From NCBI GenBank assembly GCA_041477005.1, contig JBGOUJ010000316.1, positions 1 to 8,870 of the forward strand: a stretch of 8,870 bases of DNA, written 5' to 3'. Made by a program: the position numbers and the translations under genes. A model generated the notes under the pieces. That model was not told the origin of the DNA and ran no database searches. It saw only the letters and a list, made by a program, of their open reading frames with translations. This document shows, piece by piece, positions 1 through 6,428 of the stretch. This DNA comes from JBGOUJ01 sp041477005 (GTDB lineage: Bacteria; Acidobacteriota; Terriglobia; Bryobacterales; JACQDG01). Within the stretch, counting starts at the first letter, position 1; the number at the start of each line of letters is the position of its first letter.

Positions 1-854
1 CCGAAGCGGCCCGTATTGTAGATGTCGTATTTTTCCCGCGGCTCGAGCGAGAGATCGAAGGCCTTGGCGGCGGGTGAGTTCAGCAGCCGGTGAGCGTTCT
101 CGACCGAGCGCAGCAGCGACTCCTGCTGGTAGTCGCTGCCGTACTTCATCAGGGGGCTCGCCGCGACCAGGCGGCGGTAACGCTCGTAGCGCTCGCGAAA
201 CCGCAGGTCGCTGACGTGCGCCGGCCGGACGCTGCGCGCGGCGTCGTTGGGGTCGGAGATGAAGAACGGGCCGTACTCGCTGCCCAGAAAGCCGGCCGTG
301 TGAAACGCTTTCAGGCCGTCGCTTTCCGCGCCGATTTCCAGGTTTTGTCCGATGTCGACAAAGGCGGGAACGTCCGGGTTCTTCGGCCCCAGTGTCCGTG
401 CGATCACCGCCCCCATGTGCGGCGCGGCCACCGATTGCGGCGGCGCATAGCCGGTGTGCCAGTGGTATTGATGCCGCGAGTGGAGGATGAAGCCTAGGTC
501 ACCCACGCGGTGCGTCCGGATCAGGGCGCCCCGGTCCATCACCCGGCCGATCCGCTCCAGCCCCTGCGAGAGCTTGATGTTGTCGACGGCGGTGTCGATG
601 GCCGGGAAGGTGCTGAGCACGCGGTTCGATTCCAGACCCGCCTCGAACGGAGTGTACTTCTTCGGGTCGAACGTCTCGGTCTGGGCCATGCCGCCCGCCA
701 TCCAGAGCAGGATGAGGCTGTCGGCCCGCGGCGCGATCTTGGGCAGGTCGCCCTTGGTAAGAGCCTGCGGCCAAAGGGGGCGCGGCTCGAGGCCCGCCAT
801 TGCGGCCAGCGCGGCCCCGGTGGAAAGCTGCATGAAATGACGCCGGCTCTGCAT
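1..854 (-). CDS. DUF1501 family exported protein (3' end beyond the window)
   Basis: An open frame of 284 codons runs without a stop from an ATG at 854 to the left edge, so the carboxy terminus is missing; family members are usually around 400-480 residues. The start MQSRRHFMQLSTGAALAAM has a twin-arginine motif (RRHFM) and a hydrophobic stretch, indicating Tat export. After it come family-typical segments: LILLWMAGGMAQTETFDPK, a GLERIGRVMDRGALIRTHR region, and HSRHQYHWHTGY with clustered histidines. DUF1501 belongs to the alkaline phosphatase/sulfatase-like fold group, but no substrate is established. The start is supported by AAGGGA (857-862) five bases or less upstream, which overlaps the stop of the preceding gene; the 8-base gap implies translational coupling. 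Identification as DUF1501 is confident; biochemical role is unknown. Confidence 0.9.
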   Translation of the reverse strand, partial: MQSRRHFMQLSTGAALAAMAGLEPRPLWPQALTKGDLPKIAPRADSLILLWMAGGMAQTETFDPKKYTPFEAGLESNRVLSTFPAIDTAVDNIKLSQGLERIGRVMDRGALIRTHRVGDLGFILHSRHQYHWHTGYAPPQSVAAPHMGAVIARTLGPKNPDVPAFVDIGQNLEIGAESDGLKAFHTAGFLGSEYGPFFISDPNDAARSVRPAHVSDLRFRERYERYRRLVAASPLMKYGSDYQQESLLRSVENAHRLLNSPAAKAFDLSLEPREKYDIYNTGRF

Positions 855-862
855 AAGTCCCT

Positions 863-3238
863 TCAATTAATATACTGGAATTCCGGGGAGAGGAAAATAC
901 CCCAAAGCAGGTCTTCCAGTCCCTCGGACGTGACCTTGGGCGCTAAGAACTCCATCGCCACTCGCCGTTCGTCCACACTTGGATCGCGCCCGAACGCGTG
1001 GCGGTAGAGCCGCGTAACGATATTCTCCGGCTGCCGGCCCCCGGTATCGCTCCTGTGGGCCGCGATCCCTGGTTGTTGTCCTCCGGGGTCCGCGCCCCGG
1101 TCCCCGTCCGAGCCGACGCGGACCAGGTTCTGCCGGTCCGGCTCCTCCGCAAACACAAAAAATCGGATCCGGGGGCCGATCTCGCTGGTGAGCGAGATCT
1201 CGTCCACGCCGACCACGGCCCGGAACCGCGTATAACCTTTGCCGGCGATCTTGTAGACAGTCTCCGACGGCGTGGGCGCCACGAGGCTGGCCGGGAAATC
1301 TTCTTTCTGAATGCGCAGCGTCCGCTTCTCGACGCGCGACCTGGTTTCGAAGCTCGCCAGCGGCGTCACGCCGCCCGGCCCAACCAGATAGGCGTTGCCC
1401 CAGCCGGCCACCACGCGCGCCGGGTCGTAGGAATCGACGTCCTCGATCAGCAGCCGCAGCTCCTTGGCGCCGGTAATATCAATATCCACCACAACCTTCT
1501 CGGTGCGCAGATCGCCGCTATCGAAGCGATTGGACGGCGGCGGCTCCCGCTCGCCGAGCATCCGCCCGGCTCCGCGATGGAGCACATTGGACAGGGTCTC
1601 GCCGTTGACCAACTCCAGCGCCTGCAGGGTGGTGGCGTCGCTGATCCGCGACGTGAACACCTGGTCGCGAATCGGCCGGCCGAGGGCCCGCGTCAGAGGC
1701 GTGGACTTGAGCTGCCATTCGCGGCTGTAAGCTCCCAGGCCGGCTTTCTTGGGCCGCAGCACGCGCCACTCGCCGGTGATCGTCGAAATCGCGTCCACGT
1801 ACTGCTCCGCGGTCAGCCGCCGCACCGCCGGGCCGCGGAACGTGTACTCCCGCTCCGGCCCTTCGGTCCGATGGACGGCCGGCAGCCGGTAGGTCTCCGA
1901 GGTCAGGATTTGGCGCAGCAGATGCTGGACGTCGTATTGATGATCCACGAAATCGGACGCCAGCCAATCCAGCAGATCGGGATTCCACGGCTCGGCGTCC
2001 ATATCGTCCACCGGCTCGACGAAGCCCCGCCCGAGCAGCCGCTGCCAGATCCGGTTCACCAGGGTTCGGGGGAAGCGGCCATTCTCGGGTGAAGTGAAAA
2101 GCCGGGCCGCCGCCGCCCGCCTCTCGGCCGGAGAAGCTTCCGCATCCACGCCGCCCAGCTCGGGATACAGGAACTTTGGATGCGACATCTCGCCGGTCTT
2201 CACGTCGCAGCGATAGATCGCGAGCTCCTGCTCGGAGAAGAAGCTGGCCAGCCCGTAAGCGTCCTTCAGCTTCCAGTTGCTGATGAAGCTGTCGTGGCAG
2301 GAGTTGCACTTGAGGTTGATTCCCAGGAAAACCTGGGCGCTGTTCTGCGCCGCCTGCAGGGGCGGCGTCTGGCTGGCGCTCACGTCGCCGCGCCAGTTAA
2401 CGCCGATGAGGAATCCGGTTGGGTCGGCGGGACCGCGAGGATCGAGCAGGTCCCGCGCAAACTGATCGTAGGGCAGATCGGCTTCGAGGGCCGCCAGCAG
2501 CCAGGGCGTGATCGACTGCCGCACGCCGGCGTAATTCACGCCTTCATCGTTGCGCAGCAGATCGTTCCAGAAGCTGATCCAGTGCTCGGCGTAGTTCTTG
2601 TTGTTGGCCAGCAGCTTGTCGGCGAGCCGGTCATTCTTGCCGGGCTGGGCGTCGCGGACGAACTCCTCCCATTCCACCGGCGTTGGCAGCAGGCCCCACA
2701 CATCGAGATAGGCGCGCCGAGCGACACCGGCATCGGAAAGCGGCGCCGGCGCTGTCAGGCCGTGCTTCTGGAAGTAATCGGCCACGAAGTGGTCGACCGG
2801 GTTCGCCGAGCCGCGAATCGTCGCCTCCGGCACGGCGGGCCGCCGCGGGGCGAGGCGGGGCATCCACTTCGCAGCCGGCGCGGCATCTCCCAAAGGAGCG
2901 CCTTGATCTATCCAGTCCCGCAGGATGGTGATCTCCCGCTCGCTCAGCGGCTCGGCGCCGAACGGCATCACGGGCGCCCTGAACCCCGAGACCCGCTGGA
3001 TCAACGGGCTCTCTTTGCTTTTTCCAGGAACGATCGCCGGCCCGCCCTGGCCGCCTTTGAGCAGATCGGCGCGCGTGTGGACCGAGAGCCCCGCCTGCGG
3101 TTTCTCTCCACCGTGACAGCCGGCGCACCTCGCGACCAGGATCGGCTGCACATCGTGCAAGAAGTCAACCCTTCGCGTCTCGGCAGGGAACGCCGTCAGC
3201 CCGCCCACTCCGATGAGAAACAACACCAGCAGCCGCAT
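863..3238 (-). CDS. PSCyt1-DUF1549-DUF1553 (planctomycete-type cytochrome) protein
   Basis: This 791-residue protein begins with a signal peptide (MRLLVLFLIGVGGLTAFPAE), so it acts outside the cytoplasm. Residues about 26-115 form the PSCyt1 domain with a c-type haem-binding motif CAGCH at 38-42, the GPAIVPGKS segment and WIDQGAP. Residues about 145-340 are DUF1549, ending in a second CXXCH motif, CNSCH, at 311-315. DUF1553 starts near 373 (PENGRF, LVNRIWQRLLGRG) and ends with the usual LYRHAFGRD...LLWGIFLSPEFQ tail. Residues about 575-715 (DITGAKELRLLIEDV, then GYTRFRAVVGVDE) resemble an NPCBM carbohydrate-binding module lying inside the DUF1553 region. It is the first gene of an operon with the DUF1501 gene. 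Such pairs are abundant in Planctomycetota and Solibacter relatives and are suspected to act in polymer breakdown or electron transfer, but the reaction is not known. The start is chosen for the signal peptide; AAGG lies just upstream. Confidence 0.92.
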   Translation of the reverse strand: MRLLVLFLIGVGGLTAFPAETRRVDFLHDVQPILVARCAGCHGGEKPQAGLSVHTRADLLKGGQGGPAIVPGKSKESPLIQRVSGFRAPVMPFGAEPLSEREITILRDWIDQGAPLGDAAPAAKWMPRLAPRRPAVPEATIRGSANPVDHFVADYFQKHGLTAPAPLSDAGVARRAYLDVWGLLPTPVEWEEFVRDAQPGKNDRLADKLLANNKNYAEHWISFWNDLLRNDEGVNYAGVRQSITPWLLAALEADLPYDQFARDLLDPRGPADPTGFLIGVNWRGDVSASQTPPLQAAQNSAQVFLGINLKCNSCHDSFISNWKLKDAYGLASFFSEQELAIYRCDVKTGEMSHPKFLYPELGGVDAEASPAERRAAAARLFTSPENGRFPRTLVNRIWQRLLGRGFVEPVDDMDAEPWNPDLLDWLASDFVDHQYDVQHLLRQILTSETYRLPAVHRTEGPEREYTFRGPAVRRLTAEQYVDAISTITGEWRVLRPKKAGLGAYSREWQLKSTPLTRALGRPIRDQVFTSRISDATTLQALELVNGETLSNVLHRGAGRMLGEREPPPSNRFDSGDLRTEKVVVDIDITGAKELRLLIEDVDSYDPARVVAGWGNAYLVGPGGVTPLASFETRSRVEKRTLRIQKEDFPASLVAPTPSETVYKIAGKGYTRFRAVVGVDEISLTSEIGPRIRFFVFAEEPDRQNLVRVGSDGDRGADPGGQQPGIAAHRSDTGGRQPENIVTRLYRHAFGRDPSVDERRVAMEFLAPKVTSEGLEDLLWGIFLSPEFQYIN

Positions 3239-3251
3239 TCGCCTTATTGGA

Positions 3252-3260
3252 ATTATCTCA
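3252..3260 (-). promoter_or_regulatory. Candidate extended -10 promoter for the PSCyt1/DUF1501 operon
   Basis: On the minus strand the sequence reads TGAGATAAT, matching the extended -10 pattern TGnTATAAT at all but one base. It lies 13 bases before the ATG at 3238, which would give a leader of only about 6-8 bases. No good -35 hexamer is seen at the usual distance, which is compatible with an extended -10 promoter. Not supported by anything beyond sequence likeness. Confidence 0.35.
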
Positions 3261-3337
3261 CAGGAGGAAGATCCTCTGTTTTGGGGCGGCCGGCCGGGCG
3301 CGCCGGCCCGATTGGCAGTAATCCGTCCTTATTACGT

Positions 3338-3494
3338 CTCGCACAATAGGGTGACGGAGGCTTCGAGGCTGATGACGTGGCGCGGGCTTCAGCCAGGCTT
3401 CAGCCTGCGGACCACCGGGCGTCGAGACGAGTCTCGACGCCGCACGCAAGAGTGCGTGCGCCACGTCGGCGCACCCGTCACTGTATTGTGCGAG
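3338..3494. repeat. Nested palindromic repeat element (REP/MITE-like) with 19-bp inverted ends
   Basis: The ends are inverted repeats of 19 bases: CTCGCACAATAGGGTGACG at 3338-3356 and CGTCACTGTATTGTGCGAG at 3476-3494, matching at 17 of 19 positions. Inside is a second perfect 10-bp inverted pair (GACGTGGCGC 3374-3383 / GCGCCACGTC 3458-3467), a direct repeat of GGCTTCAGCC (3385-3394 and 3396-3405), a 10-bp hairpin with a two-base centre (3419-3440) and an 8-bp stem with loop AGAG (3441-3460). The flanks carry CCTTATTA (3327-3334) and CCTCATTA (3495-3502), 7 of 8 identical, which could be a decayed target duplication, although the left copy sits three bases outside the end. It encodes no protein. 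The best reading is a non-autonomous repeat element; a structured RNA or bidirectional terminator between divergent genes is less likely. Confidence 0.6.
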
Positions 3495-3568
3495 CCTCAT
3501 TAAGAAGGCTTCGGCTCTGTGGGCTCCACGATGAAGAAAGACCAACGGCAAGGCAAAGTAAACCGCAA

Positions 3569-3603
3569 GGCAAAAGGCAAAAGGCAAAAGGCAAAAGGCA
3601 AAA
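3569..3603. repeat. Heptanucleotide tandem repeat (GGCAAAA)5
   Basis: Five perfect copies of GGCAAAA are seen in a row, preceded by degenerate units (GGCAAGG, GGCAAAG, GCAAGG) from about 3548. Short heptamer arrays of this type are scattered through intergenic DNA of several GC-rich and cyanobacterial genomes, where they are copied by slippage and yield spurious LLPFAFC-like translations. The array is in non-coding DNA upstream of the hydrolase gene, and it is A-rich on this strand against a GC-rich background. Confidence 0.85.
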
Positions 3604-3612
3604 ATCAGGGAT

Positions 3613-3629
3613 GCGCCGCTTCGCGGCGC
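3613..3629. repeat. Perfect 7-bp GC hairpin
   Basis: GCGCCGC (3613-3619), loop TTC, then GCGGCGC (3623-3629) form a perfect stem directly after the heptamer array. There is no T-tract after it on either strand, so it is not a canonical intrinsic terminator. It may be part of a small dispersed repeat, since GCGCCGCTTCGCGGCGC-like hairpins are common in such spacers. Confidence 0.4.
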
Positions 3630-3770
3630 GGCAGTCTGTCCGTCCCTCGGGGGCGGGTACTAAAAAGATGCATCCTCCTTGATTTTGGCCTTGGTTTCCC
3701 ACACCAGGGAGAGGGCCGGCACGGGGTGCGGACGGATTGCTCCGCAGGGCGCCCCGGCTCGGATTGCCCA

Positions 3771-3779
3771 TGCTAGGAT
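3771..3779 (+). promoter_or_regulatory. Candidate extended -10 promoter for the CocE-type hydrolase
   Basis: TGCTAGGAT fits the extended -10 form TGnTAnnAT and ends eight bases before the ATG at 3788, so transcription would start at or next to the start codon. The same bases contain AGGA (3775-3778), nine bases before the ATG, which could instead serve as a weak Shine-Dalgarno. The two readings exclude each other functionally; no clear -35 is seen. Confidence 0.3.
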
Positions 3780-3787
3780 GATCTTCC

Positions 3788-5572
3788 ATGAGATTCGGCC
3801 TATTGCTGGTGTTCGCTTTCGAAGCCGCAGCCGCGGTGAACTTTCCCGCGCCGCGCCCGCCGGCGAACGACGTCAAGCTCGAAAACCGCGTCCCCATTCG
3901 CATGCGCGACGGCGTCATTCTCTACGCCGACGTCTATCGCCCCGCGAAAGAGGGCCGCTATCCGGTGCTGGTCTCGCGCACGCCTTACAGCACCGAGCGC
4001 TTCCCCAGCGCCTACGACGCGCCTATGTTCTTCGCCCGGCGCGGCTACGTGTTCGTGTTCCAGGACGTGCGCGGGCGGCATGAGTCCGACGGCAAGTGGG
4101 AGCCGTTCCGCAACGATATCGAAGACGGCTACGACACCATCGAGTGGGCGGCCACGCAGCCCTGGTCGAACGGGAAGGTGGGCATGCAAGGCGGCTCGTA
4201 TCTCGGCCACGTGCAGTGGCGCGCGGCCATGTCCCTGCCGCCGCACCTGGTGACCATCTTTCCGATGGTCGCCTCGACCAGCCTCTACCACAACTGGATG
4301 ACGCTCAACGGCGGCTGGCGCCTGTCGTTCAACTTCGGCTGGGGCCCCGTGCGGCAGGAGTCGCGGATCATGCAGAACCCCGGTCCCCACACCATGGAAG
4401 GAGGTCCGGAAGGCCTCAGCTTCGCCAAACTGCTCTGGCACCTGCCCCTGAATGATATGCAGGAACTCGCCGGCCGCCACGCCCAGTTTTACCGCGATTG
4501 GATCCGGCACCCCGACTACGACGACTACTGGAAGGTTCTCAACGCGGAAGAGGTTTTCGACAAGATTCCCATCCCCGTCTACACCCTCGGCGGCTGGTTC
4601 GACATTTTCAGCCAGGGAACCCTGCATGGCTACGAAGGGATGAGCCACCGGGGCTCGACCGCCGTCGCCCGGCAAAAGAGCCACATGATCATCGGCCCCT
4701 GGGGCCACGGCCCCTCGCGCGTCATCGGCGAGATCGATTTCGGCGTCGAAGCCAACATCAACGCCCACGCCGTGGAGCTGCGATGGTACGACTACTGGCT
4801 GCAGGGCATCGACACCGGCATCGAGAACGAGCCGCCGGTGACGCTCTACGTCGTCGGCAAGAACGTCTGGCGCTACGAAAACGAATATCCGCTGGCCCGC
4901 GCGCAATACAGGAAGATGTACTTCGCAGGCGGCGGCAGCGCCAACACCGATCGCGGCGACGGCCGCCTCTCCTGGGATCCGCCCGCGGCCGGCTCCAAAC
5001 CGGACCAATATCAGTACGACCCGAACAACCCCGTCCCCAGCGTCGGCGGCAACAACTGCTGCGGCACGCCCACGCCCTTCGGCCCGCGCGACCAGCGCCC
5101 CATCGAGGGCCGCCGCGACGTGCTGGCCTACACGTCCGACGTTCTCGACCGTGAAATCGAGGTGACCGGCCCGGTGAAGGTGGTGCTGCACGCCGCCTCC
5201 GACGCGCCCGACACCGACTTCGTCGCCAAGCTCATCGACGTCTACCCCGACGGCCGGGCCTACAACATGGCGGAAGGCATCGTCCGCTCCCGCTACCGCG
5301 AGAGCCTCAGCCGCCCCAGGCCCCTCGAGCCGGGAACCATCTACGCCCTGGAGATCGACCTGGTGGGCACGAGCAACTGTTTTCTCCCCGGCCACCGCAT
5401 CCGCGTGGACATCACCAGCAGCCACTTCCCGCAATTCGATCGCAACCCCAACACCGGCGAGCCGTTCGGCCTGAGCGCCAAAACGCGCGTCGCCAACCAG
5501 ACGATCCATCACTCGGGCGCTCACCTGTCGCACATCGTGCTTCCGGTGATCCCGCCCGCGCCGATGCGGTAG
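3788..5572 (+). CDS. CocE/NonD family alpha/beta hydrolase, exported
   Basis: The 594-residue product has a short hydrophobic amino terminus ending in alanines (about residues 1-17), suggesting export. The alpha/beta-hydrolase domain follows: RMRDGVILYADVYRP (38-52), VFQDVRGRHESDG (90-102), and the nucleophile elbow GGSYLG with Ser137. By analogy with cocaine esterase CocE, the remaining triad residues are Asp272 in GGWFDIF and His307 in GPWGHGP; all three are present. The carboxy half (from about 420, DVLAYTSDVLDREIEVTGP) is the jelly-roll domain of the X-Pro dipeptidyl-peptidase S15 class, ending in the usual HIVLPVIP strand. Length is normal for the family. It probably cleaves an ester or amide bond (acyl ester, or proline-type peptide), but the substrate cannot be read from the sequence. 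It diverges from the PSCyt1 operon and is followed 37 bases later by a DUF1059 gene. Confidence 0.93.
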   Translation: MRFGLLLVFAFEAAAAVNFPAPRPPANDVKLENRVPIRMRDGVILYADVYRPAKEGRYPVLVSRTPYSTERFPSAYDAPMFFARRGYVFVFQDVRGRHESDGKWEPFRNDIEDGYDTIEWAATQPWSNGKVGMQGGSYLGHVQWRAAMSLPPHLVTIFPMVASTSLYHNWMTLNGGWRLSFNFGWGPVRQESRIMQNPGPHTMEGGPEGLSFAKLLWHLPLNDMQELAGRHAQFYRDWIRHPDYDDYWKVLNAEEVFDKIPIPVYTLGGWFDIFSQGTLHGYEGMSHRGSTAVARQKSHMIIGPWGHGPSRVIGEIDFGVEANINAHAVELRWYDYWLQGIDTGIENEPPVTLYVVGKNVWRYENEYPLARAQYRKMYFAGGGSANTDRGDGRLSWDPPAAGSKPDQYQYDPNNPVPSVGGNNCCGTPTPFGPRDQRPIEGRRDVLAYTSDVLDREIEVTGPVKVVLHAASDAPDTDFVAKLIDVYPDGRAYNMAEGIVRSRYRESLSRPRPLEPGTIYALEIDLVGTSNCFLPGHRIRVDITSSHFPQFDRNPNTGEPFGLSAKTRVANQTIHHSGAHLSHIVLPVIPPAPMR

Positions 5573-5575
5573 AAT
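5570..5575 (+). promoter_or_regulatory. Possible -10 box (TAGAAT) overlapping the hydrolase stop codon
   Basis: TAGAAT shares its first three bases with the TAG stop of the hydrolase and would start transcription about 28 bases before the DUF1059 ATG. No convincing -35 is present at 16-18 bases, so co-transcription with the hydrolase remains an equally good explanation. Confidence 0.2.
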
Positions 5576-5609
5576 TGGCGGCGGACTCATCAAAAGGAGG
5601 CCAACCTAT

Positions 5610-5798
5610 ATGGCAGACGCAGGAAGAAAGGTAATCGATTGCCGTCTCCACCCCAGCGCCAACCACTGCTCGCTGACGATCGCCGGCACCGAAGAGGAAG
5701 TTCTCAAGATGGCCGTCCGGCACGCCGTCGAGGAGCACGGCCACCAGAATACGCCGGAGCTTCGCGAGCAGCTCCGAGGGATGCTAAAGAACGAATGA
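5610..5798 (+). CDS. DUF1059 family small protein
   Basis: This 62-residue protein matches the DUF1059 pattern along its whole length: KVIDCRLHPSANHCSLTIAG, then EEEVLKMAVRHAVEEHGH and TPELREQLRGMLKNE. The two cysteines (10 and 20) and the acidic-helical second half with the HGH turn are what the family shows. There is no signal peptide, so it is cytosolic. The start is fixed by a near-ideal Shine-Dalgarno AAGGAGG (5594-5600) nine bases before the ATG. The function of DUF1059 proteins has not been established; they are small stand-alone proteins in bacteria and archaea. It sits 37 bases after the hydrolase and may be co-transcribed with it. Confidence 0.88.
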   Translation: MADAGRKVIDCRLHPSANHCSLTIAGTEEEVLKMAVRHAVEEHGHQNTPELREQLRGMLKNE

Positions 5799-6098
5799 GC
5801 CGCAGCGGCGAGCTATCAGCCGTCAGCTTTCAGCAACCGGAGCGCTCGCCGGCGGCTGCTGGCGGTTGATAGCTGAACCCAGCGTAGGGGTTGCTTTCGA
5901 AGGACAGGCCGGTCGCAGCCTCAGCGCCAGCCGTAATGCCCAGGGTGCGCGGCAGAGAGGGCATCCACAGTTTTCCTCGCGGGTTCGATTGCTCCGAACG
6001 TTGGGCAGGTTTTGAGAGCCGCGGCGCCCACAGGCGCAACTGGCGCCGCCTAAGCTGTAGTACCATTTCCAGAAGTTTCCGCACAAGGAGGAACCACC
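5799..6098. other. 300-base spacer with inverted repeat and a possible decayed coding tract
   Basis: Just after the DUF1059 stop, AGCTATCAGCCGTC (5811-5824) is the inverted partner of GGCGGTTGATAGCT (5861-5874), matching 12 of 14, with a GC-rich loop. The CTATCAGC/GTCAGC/TTTCAGC wording is typical of dispersed spacer repeats in related genomes. No T-tract follows, so it is a poor terminator candidate. Between about 5870 and 6000 the minus strand reads a protein-like tract (LPRTLGITAGAEAATG, then NPYAGFSYQ) without start or Shine-Dalgarno and with no clear continuation; it could be a gene remnant or chance. The region also supplies the leader of the GYD gene, with a strong Shine-Dalgarno at 6085-6091. 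Confidence 0.4.
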
Positions 6099-6419
6099 GT
6101 GGCGAAATACATGATCCAGGCCACCTACACGGCCGAAGGGCTGCAAGGTCTCCTGAAGGACAAAGCTTCGGGCCGGCAAGAAGCCGTCAGCCAGTTGTTT
6201 GCATCCGCCGGCGGCAAAGTCGAGTCGATTTACTACACGCTCGGCGACTACGACGTAATCGTGATCGGCGATCTGCCCGATACCGCCAGCGCGCTGGCCA
6301 TCTCGGCAGCGGCCTCCGCTTCCGGGCTGGTTCGGACCAAGACCACACCTTTGCTCACGGTCCCGGAGACCGATCGGGCGCTTCGCAAGAGAGCCAAGTA
6401 CCGGGCGCCCGGCCGCTAG
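6099..6419 (+). CDS. GYD domain protein
   Basis: The 106-residue product matches the GYD domain (named for its Gly-Tyr-Asp motif): MIQATYTAEGLQGLLKD at the start, then KVESIYYTLGDYDVIVIGDLPD with the core motif GDY at 49-51, and SASGLVRTKTTPLLTVPE. The predicted fold is a ferredoxin-like alpha-beta repeat of the kind found in dimeric alpha-beta barrels. Residues after about 92 (RALRKRAKYRAPGR) are a basic tail. It begins with GTG: AAGGAGG (6085-6091) lies seven bases before it, and the internal ATG at 6111 is too far. No signal peptide is seen, so it is cytosolic. The biochemical role of GYD proteins is unknown. It follows a 300-base spacer and is probably expressed from its own promoter. Confidence 0.9.
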   Translation: MAKYMIQATYTAEGLQGLLKDKASGRQEAVSQLFASAGGKVESIYYTLGDYDVIVIGDLPDTASALAISAAASASGLVRTKTTPLLTVPETDRALRKRAKYRAPGR

Positions 6420-6428
6420 CTGTGACCT

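Noticed and set aside
90..1007. Plus-strand frames opposite the DUF1501 gene
   Set aside because: They are shadows of an unmistakable Tat-exported DUF1501 protein on the other strand.
998..3349. Long plus-strand frames (998-2092 and 2180-3349) opposite the cytochrome-type gene
   Set aside because: The minus-strand protein has clear domains across the whole region; the plus-strand translations are rich in Arg/Gly/Pro/Gln and match nothing I know.
3374..3467. CRISPR array or intrinsic terminator
   Set aside because: Repeats are palindromic and nested rather than regularly spaced with unique spacers, and no T-tract follows the hairpins.
3800..5593. A 597-codon open frame antisense to the hydrolase gene
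   Set aside because: It mirrors the hydrolase almost end to end, is dominated by Ala/Val/Gly/Asp/Arg without recognisable motifs, and arises from strong third-position GC in the sense gene.
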